A program made the position numbers and the translations under genes. From Phycisphaerales bacterium (GTDB lineage: Bacteria > Planctomycetota > Phycisphaerae > Phycisphaerales > UBA1924): a stretch of 64,000 bases of DNA. The DNA lies in NCBI GenBank assembly GCA_029260295.1, contig JAJDDN010000002.1, positions 1 through 64,000 on the forward strand, written 5' to 3'. Shown here piece after piece: positions 27,403-34,239 of this stretch. Each line of letters begins with the position of its first letter. The first letter of the stretch is position 1. Under the pieces are notes generated by a model. The model was not told the DNA's origin. It worked only from the letters and a program-made list of their open reading frames with translations, and searched no databases.

Positions 27403-28776
27403 ATGAAGTCATCAAGTTTACATATCGTTCGAGTATCTGCCCTGTGTGCTTTGACACTCAGCATTGCAAGCCCGTTTGCCCACGCTGGGCCGACCCGAAG
27501 CAACAGGGCGGCTGCCAAACAAGGAACCCAACTCCAACTGCCCGCCGGGATTCCCGGGCAGGTCACAGAAGGCACACCAGCCGATGGGGCGGTCGGCGTG
27601 GGTCTTGATACCGATCTTGCATGGTTGCCAAGTTCAAATACCAACTCGTACATCGTGCGCTTTGGGACGAGCCCAGATCTGGATGCCGTGACTCCTTTGG
27701 GGACGACCACCGGGCTTACATATGCACTCGATACGCTTAACTGGAACACAACCTATTACTGGCGGATTGATTCTCTGGGCACCTTCGGTGGAGTCCCGAT
27801 TACGATTCCCGGCGCTGCGCTTTCGTTCCGGGCGGAACCCGACTTTCTTCCGGACCTGTTCCCCTCCTCTTTCAACTTCTTCCCGACCATGGAGTATCGC
27901 CCTGGGTACAGAATGCCGATGGAAATCGACATCAACAACCAGGGACAAGGGCCCGCGTTCGGGATTGGCTTTGAGACCTACCTGTCGGTGGACCGTGTGA
28001 TCACCACCGATGACTTTCTGATTGATGTCCAGACCTTCAGCGATCTTGGATTGGCCAGCGGGCAGTCGCTTGAGTTTATTTACGACATCACGCTCCCTCT
28101 CGGAGGTATACCCGCGGGGGATTACTACATTGGATGCATTGCCGTTGACCCCGACATGCTGGAAGTTGATCTGGCCAACAATGCCGCGGCATCGCTCTCA
28201 ACAATTACAATGCAAGCTCCGCTGATCGATCTGGAGGCGACCGATTGCTTCTACGACGAGGGTATCGAATATATTATTGGCGATGCGAACTCTGACGCTG
28301 TTCATGTTATTGCTGGCGGGGTGAACTTTGGAGACCTGCCTGCCGATGTGATCAGACTGGACATTTATCTTTCAACAAACTCTACTATCACGGAATTTGA
28401 TTCGCTGCTCTCATCAACGATTTTCTTTGATGTTCTCCCGGACGAGTTCTTTGGAGTAGAGATCGATGTGAACCTGCTTGATTCTTCTGAGCCGCTGGTT
28501 GAAGGATCCTATTGGATTGGTGTCATTGTTGATCAGGTAAATGCGATCGACGAGCGGCCTTTCAACAACGATCTCGCCGGACCACACCAGATCACGATCG
28601 TCGGCCCTTGCCTCGCAGACCTCAACAACGACGGCATCTTGGACTTCTTCGACATCAGCGCCTTCCTCACCGCGTTCTCAAACCAAGACCCCGTCGCAGA
28701 TTTCACCGGAGACATGACCTTCGACTTCTTCGACATCTCCGCGTTCCTCACCGCATTCGGAGACGGCTGCCCGTAA
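27403..28776 (+). CDS. Secreted CARDB-type protein with double GC-type dockerin
   Basis: 457 residues; ATG 27403 follows AAGAGAGA. Clear signal peptide ending F-A-H-A-G. Same architecture as the gene before it: Fn3-like (T-Y-Y-W-R-I-D), two CARDB-like domains, and two dockerin repeats (D-L-N-N-D-G-I-L-D-F-F-D-I, D-F-T-G-D-M-T-F-D-F-F-D-I) ending G-C-P. It starts 69 bases after the previous stop, so the pair could be co-transcribed. Third of the tandem paralogues and the most intact. Confidence 0.88.
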   Translation: MKSSSLHIVRVSALCALTLSIASPFAHAGPTRSNRAAAKQGTQLQLPAGIPGQVTEGTPADGAVGVGLDTDLAWLPSSNTNSYIVRFGTSPDLDAVTPLGTTTGLTYALDTLNWNTTYYWRIDSLGTFGGVPITIPGAALSFRAEPDFLPDLFPSSFNFFPTMEYRPGYRMPMEIDINNQGQGPAFGIGFETYLSVDRVITTDDFLIDVQTFSDLGLASGQSLEFIYDITLPLGGIPAGDYYIGCIAVDPDMLEVDLANNAAASLSTITMQAPLIDLEATDCFYDEGIEYIIGDANSDAVHVIAGGVNFGDLPADVIRLDIYLSTNSTITEFDSLLSSTIFFDVLPDEFFGVEIDVNLLDSSEPLVEGSYWIGVIVDQVNAIDERPFNNDLAGPHQITIVGPCLADLNNDGILDFFDISAFLTAFSNQDPVADFTGDMTFDFFDISAFLTAFGDGCP

Positions 28777-28828
28777 GCCTCAAGTCCAGGCAAGGTATTT
28801 AGATTCGGAGTGTGTGTAGTATGTCCGT

Positions 28829-29101
28829 ATGAAGATCACGATCGACATCCCAGAGTACAACGACAACACCGGACTTATCCATAACGGCTCAGGCGGGAAA
28901 ATTCGCGTCGTTGGAGACCCTCAAAGCACAAACGCCCGTATCGAAGGCGACCGTGACGGCATGATCACACTCGCCAACGCCCTGCTCTCCATCGCACACA
29001 ACTGGGACACGGCCCCACCATTCGCACACCACCACCTCGACCCGCATCCAGTACTGGATGAAGGCTCAACTTCAATCGTCGTCCGAAGACTCAATTGCTG
29101 A
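28829..29101 (+). CDS. Small protein resembling immunity protein family Imm32
   Basis: 90 residues from ATG 28829. The pattern G-L-I-H then L-A-N-A-L-L-S-I-A, H-H-H-L-D-P and L-D-E-G-S-T-S-I-V-V-R-R resembles Imm32-type proteins, many of which accompany polymorphic toxins. No toxin gene is adjacent, so an immunity role is only a resemblance. No Shine-Dalgarno is visible; TAGTAT ends 6 bases upstream. Convergent with the zinc-ribbon membrane protein gene. Confidence 0.55.
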   Translation: MKITIDIPEYNDNTGLIHNGSGGKIRVVGDPQSTNARIEGDRDGMITLANALLSIAHNWDTAPPFAHHHLDPHPVLDEGSTSIVVRRLNC

Positions 29102-29131
29102 GCAGGTGACTGACTCCACTGGGTGCCCCGA

Positions 29132-29887
29132 CTACCAAATGATCACCTCTTGCGGATCACCCAGCAAAAATCCCACCAACATCAACCCCAGCACCCCGCC
29201 GATAGCACCGAGTACGAATGCACCGATCCAGATCAAGGCACCGAGCAGTGAATGCATTTGATACGCGCGCCTGGTCGAGTACATGCACAGCCGTTCTCGC
29301 TCGCGCATGTAGAGCTTTCCCCACCGTATAGCGAGCACCAGACTCGCTCCGATCCAATGAAGAACCACAACATAAACCACCACCATCATAATATCCATGG
29401 TCTTCGATTCGCTCAGGCCCGTTCTGCCGAGCACCAAAGACACCGCGCTCCCAAACATCGTGATCGGCGCAATCATTAACCAAGGCGCATGCAAGACCGG
29501 CATGAACCGAATCCACATTGATACATTGACCACCCGATCTTCCGCAGGCCCAAAATCACAAATCACCAACCCGAGCAACAAACTCGCACCAACCAATATT
29601 CCAATCGAAAATATCGCATAAAACGCAAACACCCCGGAGTACTCGTTGCCCGCGATTTCCGCGCCCGCTGCATACAGCAAGACCACACCGATCCAGAACA
29701 CGACCGCCTTCTTCATCTGCATAACAAACGCGGACTCGATCGATGCTCGCAACGCCTTGGCCACTCTGGCCCGCTCCGGCCAATCCGTCCCGCATTCAGG
29801 ACACAACTGACTGAAGCGGTCTTCGATCAGATACCCGCACTCATAACACTCGATCAGCTTCGGATTCGACGACTTGAGAGCACTCAT
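29132..29887 (-). CDS. Zinc-ribbon multi-pass membrane protein, function unknown
   Basis: 251 residues from ATG 29887; the frame extends 33 codons upstream but the extension looks non-coding. An N-terminal zinc ribbon (C-Y-E-C-G, 13-residue spacer, C-P-E-C-G) is followed by about five to six hydrophobic helices (about 60-85, 95-120, 135-165, 175-200, 215-245). A similar ribbon occurs in the 542-residue protein at 48277-49905. No enzymatic motif is recognised. Confidence 0.65.
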   Translation of the reverse strand: MSALKSSNPKLIECYECGYLIEDRFSQLCPECGTDWPERARVAKALRASIESAFVMQMKKAVVFWIGVVLLYAAGAEIAGNEYSGVFAFYAIFSIGILVGASLLLGLVICDFGPAEDRVVNVSMWIRFMPVLHAPWLMIAPITMFGSAVSLVLGRTGLSESKTMDIMMVVVYVVVLHWIGASLVLAIRWGKLYMRERERLCMYSTRRAYQMHSLLGALIWIGAFVLGAIGGVLGLMLVGFLLGDPQEVIIW

Positions 29888-30169
29888 ACAAGACCCAATC
29901 GGCTCGCCCTCCCAGCCAACCCAAGCCCAATTCAGACACCGAATCACCTTTGAGAACTCCCCACCCGAAAACACGCCACCGCCCATCCTCGTAGTCCGAG
30001 AAAGTCCTCACACTTCAATCTCGAGCAACTGGTCGCCGAGGAGACACTGTCCTGGGCGCCGTCTCAACACAATCCCGAAGCGAGGCGCAACACTACGACA
30101 TGCAGAAACCGGCCACCATTTACATGGCACCCGGCTTGTGGTGATTACTTGTTGCGGTCAATTTCGCAG

Positions 30170-31630
30170 TTATTTATCGTGCGGAGTCGGGCGTGGATCG
30201 TTTTGAGAATCGCGGAGGAGTTGTTGCATCTGCATCTTCATCGCGTCAAGTTCGCGTTGCTGGCGCGTGAGGTCGGCTTGGAGGGCGGCGTTTTGTTCCA
30301 TCACGATGTCGTACTGGGTCAGCGGGCCTCTCACTGGGGTGAACTCGTCGGGAATATTGGGTCCTGCTTGCACGGCGGCACTGCCGTAGGCGGTTGGGAT
30401 GAAGATGGCGGAAAGTTGGATATCTAACGCGGCCGCCGAGGCGGAACCAGTGCTGAGATCCCCGTTCAGGTGGTAGGTGTTGGGACCTTCGACCGCTGAG
30501 AATACGCTGTGGACGGTGACGGCGTGGTCATAAGTACCACTGGGTACCGTGCTGCCCAGGCGAGTTTCCACATCACCATTGGTTGGTAGACTAGTAGCAC
30601 TGGTGGACACACCGATATTGACGGAGGTGGTCGAACCAGCGACATGACTGGCAGAGAGTTCCATCGACGCGATGACCAAGACATACCCGTTGGATGGCGC
30701 ATTGACGGTCACTGAGGCGATGTTATCGACAGCAACTGAGTCGGCAGTGAGTGAGACCGACGAGTTGCTCGAATTCTCGGCGACCCCTGCTTCGTTGAGA
30801 ATCTCGGTGGAGTTGATTGAGTTTAATGGGAGGATGACGCTGTTGTTGCCTGCGATGCTGGAGTCGAGAATGATCGAGCGATTGGTCCCCTGTATCCCAA
30901 GATACGATGACTCTGAACTATCCCTATTTCCATCAAAGATGAACCCTGAAGCCCCAGAGTTATTGCGGGCAATCTGTGCAAAGCCACCGCCGCCGAACGA
31001 GACATCCGGTTCGAAGCGGAAGTTGGGGATGTTGTCCCGGTTATAGAGCGTTATGAGGCCTGAATCAGATACAGTCTGTCCAAAGATTGCCCGGACTTCT
31101 TCGAGCTCGTTGGTCAATACAAGCCCAGCGTTTTGGGTCGGGCTACTGCGAATATCGACGAGCCCTCGGACGCTGTTGACGGTGATGATCTCGCTGTTCT
31201 CGTAAGCGTCTTGAAGAGATGTATCGGAGCTGTCCGCATGACCAGCACGCAGGGCGTAGTTGGCTAAGGGCGCGGGGGCAATGCGTTGGCGTGGGGCCAG
31301 GATGGTAACGCCGGGCTGGCCGGCTTCAGTGACTCGGAGCTCAAGCCAACGGGTCTGATCTGAATCAAAGACCACGCCTGAGAGCGCGAAGTTGACATAG
31401 GCCTCGAAGAGCCCGTCGGTCACTTCGATATTGGATACGGTCTTCGAGAAACTCGCGGTGCCACCGCTCTCGGCTTGGTGGATCTGGAAGGTGATATCGT
31501 AGAGCCCGTTGGCGGGGGCACCGTTGTCATTGAGGGTGCCTTGGTACATGAACGAGTCATTGATAGGCTGGGCGACTGCGAGCGATGAGGCTGCCAGAAC
31601 AGCACAAGCGGCGAGCGTACGGATTTTCAT
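30170..31630 (-). CDS. Secreted protein with phage-tail-fibre-like N-terminus and C-terminal coiled coil
   Basis: 486 residues; ATG 31630 is preceded by GAGAGGGA. Signal peptide ends A-V-A-Q. The first 120 residues have F-M-Y-Q-G-T-L-N-D-N-G and Y-D-I-T-F-Q-I, a pattern common at the start of bacterial tail-fibre-like or 'YQG' exoproteins. The centre is beta-rich and low in Cys, and the last 45 residues form a Gln/Leu-rich coiled coil (Q-R-E-L-D-A-M-K-M-Q-M). A trimeric surface fibre is plausible but unproved. Repeat elements begin about 195 bases upstream. Confidence 0.7.
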   Translation of the reverse strand: MKIRTLAACAVLAASSLAVAQPINDSFMYQGTLNDNGAPANGLYDITFQIHQAESGGTASFSKTVSNIEVTDGLFEAYVNFALSGVVFDSDQTRWLELRVTEAGQPGVTILAPRQRIAPAPLANYALRAGHADSSDTSLQDAYENSEIITVNSVRGLVDIRSSPTQNAGLVLTNELEEVRAIFGQTVSDSGLITLYNRDNIPNFRFEPDVSFGGGGFAQIARNNSGASGFIFDGNRDSSESSYLGIQGTNRSIILDSSIAGNNSVILPLNSINSTEILNEAGVAENSSNSSVSLTADSVAVDNIASVTVNAPSNGYVLVIASMELSASHVAGSTTSVNIGVSTSATSLPTNGDVETRLGSTVPSGTYDHAVTVHSVFSAVEGPNTYHLNGDLSTGSASAAALDIQLSAIFIPTAYGSAAVQAGPNIPDEFTPVRGPLTQYDIVMEQNAALQADLTRQQRELDAMKMQMQQLLRDSQNDPRPTPHDK

Positions 31631-31825
31631 GATTGATTCCCTCTCTTGTTGATCTCAATGGAAAACGGACAAGAAGGTATTCTATCTGTTCGTAAAATCG
31701 ATTGCAACCCTGTTATGCCATAACAGACTCGCATTCTAATGTGCAGCCTCGGGTCTTTGATGATTTGGGAAGGGCCCGATCCCGGCTTCGCCACAGACGG
31801 CGAGCCTGGGCACCCGGCAATAGAA

Positions 31826-31963
31826 GAAGGCCGTCATTCCTATCCCATAGGAATGACGGCCTTCATCTTCGTCGTTCGGTGTGGGGGATGGTGGAATCTG
31901 GGTGCCCTGTCCACGCCCGATGTCTTCATCGGGTTTGAGCAGGTCTTGGTGGCCGTGGATCCT
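31826..31963. repeat. Repeat A, copy 2
   Basis: Begins with an 18-pair perfect hairpin at 31826-31864 (loop CCC; arm GAAGGCCGTCATTCCTAT). About 35 bases follow, then the GGGTGCCCTG..CACGCCC core with the CCCGATG/CATCGGG stem, ending near GTGGATCCT. Repeat B copy 3 follows directly. The whole unit is over 90 percent identical to copy 3. Confidence 0.85.
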
Positions 31964-31965
31964 CT

Positions 31966-32070
31966 CTTCGGTGCCGTGCTTCGACCGCTTCGGCGAAGCA
32001 CGATTCACAAAGACGGCCCCCGAACTCCAAAGACCTCCTTCGCCGAAACGGCCGAAGGAGGGCACCGGGC
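31966..32070. repeat. Double-hairpin repeat B, copy 3
   Basis: Opens CTTCGGTGCC and closes GGCACCGGGC like copies 1 and 2. The inner stems are different bases that still pair: CGTGCTTCG/CGAAGCACG for the first hairpin and CCTCCTTCG/CGAAGGAGG for the second. Structure is kept while sequence changes. It lies between repeat A copies 2 and 3. Confidence 0.8.
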
Positions 32071-32077
32071 AAAAGAA

Positions 32078-32220
32078 GAAGGCCATCATTCCTATCCCAT
32101 AGGAATGATGGCCTTCATCTTCGTCGTTCGGTGTGGGGGATGGTGGAATCTGGGGGCCCTGTTCACGCCCGATGTCTTCATCAGGTTTGAGCAGGTCTTG
32201 GTGCTCGCGGATCCTGCTTA
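32078..32220. repeat. Repeat A, copy 3
   Basis: The hairpin at 32078-32116 has arm GAAGGCCATCATTCCTAT, with loop CCC. One pair is A-T here where copy 2 has G-C, both sides changed. The core then runs to GCGGATCCTGCTTAG. One base in the internal stem (CATCAGG) breaks a pair found in copies 1 and 2. Confidence 0.85.
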
Positions 32221-32278
32221 GCACCCGGCAGGAGCCGAAGACGACACCTACATGGCACCCGACTACCCGACAAATTAT

Positions 32279-33211
32279 TTAGTTGGTTTGCACAATATAC
32301 GAAACTTCAAAATTGGTCCCAAGGATTCGCTTGAACTCTTTGTGCATTTGGAGCATGTACCACTTTGCAAAACTCTCAAGCTGTGCATTATCGAAAAAAC
32401 TCTCGATAAAAACGCGAGTTGCTTTCAATTGAAATGTTGACGCGCATATAGCACCGTCTTTACATCTTGATATGTCATTCAATGGGAGCAAATCTCCAGA
32501 CATCGAACCCTTCTGAATGATCTTGCCAGTCACATCAGCAGCATGCATCGTAGTTGAATAATCTTTGTATAGAAGGTACTCCGTTTTCATGCCCATCCCC
32601 ACCGCCAAATCTCGTAGGTGCTGGTGACCTGTGTGGCACATGTACCAAGGCGAGTTGTTCTTTTTTTTCTTGATTTCTTTATGCCTTTTTGCGATTTCAG
32701 TGTAATTATTGTCTTGGTGTCGTTTGTCTAAATGATCCAGCAAATCTTGAGCTTGCTTCTTGATGTCTTCTGTGGGTACTGTCTTAAGCAAATCAAAATT
32801 GCCTGAGAGAATATTCTTAGCCCATTTGCTCTGCTCTTGTAATCTCCAATATAAGAATGCACGAGCTCGGTCGTCTACCTGTTTCGGATCTTCAGAAAGA
32901 CACGCGAGATTTATCGCCGATTCGAGAAGAGATCTGTTCATTAACATCGCTTGCTCACCAAGGCCTGAAGCAATGCATTTTGCTGTACCTAATGATCTCG
33001 CAAGCGTGCCGCGGTACATCATGCAAGCAACGCTCTCCCCTGTACCCATCGTTCGTTCGTCTGCATATGAAGCGAGTAGATGAGTCCCATAGTTGCACAG
33101 TCGCTCTACAAGCCAAGACATTTTGGCAACTTCACTGATCGCATCAGATCCCAACTCTGATATAAATGCGCTGTGTGGCCCTTCAATGATTCTTGGGATG
33201 TCATAGCTCAT
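32279..33211 (-). CDS. DUF5677-like protein, likely acquired gene
   Basis: 310 residues. Mostly helical, with R-S-L-L-E-S-A-I-N-L-A-C-L in the middle third, which resembles the DUF5677 family, then a Lys-rich stretch (K-R-H-K-E-I-K-K-K-K-N-N) and a C-terminal helical part. No signal peptide or transmembrane helix. Function is unknown; family members often sit in accessory or defence regions. Base and codon use is visibly AT-richer than neighbours and the gene lies next to the repeat cluster, which suggests transfer. Confidence 0.6.
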   Translation of the reverse strand: MSYDIPRIIEGPHSAFISELGSDAISEVAKMSWLVERLCNYGTHLLASYADERTMGTGESVACMMYRGTLARSLGTAKCIASGLGEQAMLMNRSLLESAINLACLSEDPKQVDDRARAFLYWRLQEQSKWAKNILSGNFDLLKTVPTEDIKKQAQDLLDHLDKRHQDNNYTEIAKRHKEIKKKKNNSPWYMCHTGHQHLRDLAVGMGMKTEYLLYKDYSTTMHAADVTGKIIQKGSMSGDLLPLNDISRCKDGAICASTFQLKATRVFIESFFDNAQLESFAKWYMLQMHKEFKRILGTNFEVSYIVQTN

Positions 33212-33322
33212 AGCTGTTACCTCGTTACGATCCTCAGATTATCAAAAACGCATTCCTTACGCATCTGGATACTAGGCCTTTATTCGGTATCCCGCTCCAC
33301 CACCTCTAAACCCCCCACCACC

Positions 33323-33351
33323 TTGACATTCCACCCCTCCCCGCCTTCAAT
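33323..33351 (+). promoter_or_regulatory. Probable rpsD promoter
   Basis: TTGACA at 33323-33328 and TTCAAT at 33346-33351 are 17 bases apart. Transcription from here would give a leader of about 130 bases before the rpsD ATG. The leader contains a GGGC..GCCC stem just after the start. Confidence 0.5.
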
Positions 33352-33491
33352 CACCTCCCTTGGGCATCGTGCCCGGGCCAATCCGTCGGACCGAAGACTC
33401 GGCCACCCGACATGGTCGCTGCAACCCAGCAGCACCGCATGAACAGCTTTCAATAAGCAACCCATGCGGACGGAAGAAAGGAACAGCCGCT

Positions 33492-34091
33492 ATGGCTACA
33501 TACACAGGACCAAAGGTCCGTCTCTCGCGTCGTGTTGGTGTCCCCATTTGTGATACCCCAAAGCACACATCAAAGCGTCAACTCACCCCTCCGGGTATGC
33601 ACGGCTTCCGCGGTCGTCGCCTCAAAGACTACGGCATCCGCCTGCTCGAAAAGCAAAAACTCCGCTACCACTACAACATCCTCGAAAAGCAGTTCCGAGG
33701 CACCGTCAACGAAGCCAAACGCAAGCCGGGCAACTCGGGCGATGTGCTCATGCAGCTCCTCGAACGCCGCCTCGACAATGTCGTGCGTCGTACCGGCATG
33801 GTCCGCACCATCTGGGCATCACGCCAGCTCGTCGGCCACGGCCATGTCCTCGTCAACGGCAAGAAGTGTGACATCCCCTCACGCCGCCTCAATGTCGGCG
33901 ATGTCATCACCGTCAAGCCAGGCATCGAAAAACTCGTCCGCGAGAACATGGAATCCTTGGGCGGCCACGAGGTCCCGGGTTGGATCGCATTCAACCCATC
34001 GGAACTCAACGCCAAGGTGGCCTCACTGCCTACCAAGGACCAGATCCCATTCGATGTGAACACAAACCTCATCATCGAATTCTACCGCTAA
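33492..34091 (+). CDS. rpsD: 30S ribosomal protein S4
   Basis: 199 residues from ATG 33492, with GAAAGGAA upstream. The S4 RNA-binding domain (about 90-150) shows R-R-L-D-N-V-V-R-R and R-Q-L-V-G-H-G-H-V-L-V-N-G-K. The N-terminus lacks the four-Cys zinc cluster of some S4 proteins. It stands alone rather than in the usual alpha operon with rpsM, rpsK and rpoA. Confidence 0.97.
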   Translation: MATYTGPKVRLSRRVGVPICDTPKHTSKRQLTPPGMHGFRGRRLKDYGIRLLEKQKLRYHYNILEKQFRGTVNEAKRKPGNSGDVLMQLLERRLDNVVRRTGMVRTIWASRQLVGHGHVLVNGKKCDIPSRRLNVGDVITVKPGIEKLVRENMESLGGHEVPGWIAFNPSELNAKVASLPTKDQIPFDVNTNLIIEFYR

Positions 34092-34142
34092 ACAAATCAA
34101 AAACCCTTCCGTCGTCCGCGACGGTCTGGGATGAGCCACGCG

Positions 34143-34174
34143 AATCCTCGGCCAACGCCGGGGATTTGCTTTTT
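34143..34174 (+). terminator. rpsD terminator
   Basis: AATCCTCGGC pairs with GCCGGGGATT (10 pairs, one T-G) around loop CAAC, followed by TGCTTTTT. A smaller CCGTC/GACGG hairpin lies just before it. Confidence 0.8.
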
Positions 34175-34239
34175 CCCCCCAAAGTAAACCCTTCGCTTAA
34201 AACACGCATCGTTTACATCATTTGAATACTGGAGCCGAC

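Noticed and set aside
24177-33211. Integrated phage or insertion sequence in the accessory region
   Set aside because: No integrase, transposase or phage structural gene is visible; the tail-fibre-like protein has a signal peptide and is a cellular exoprotein type.
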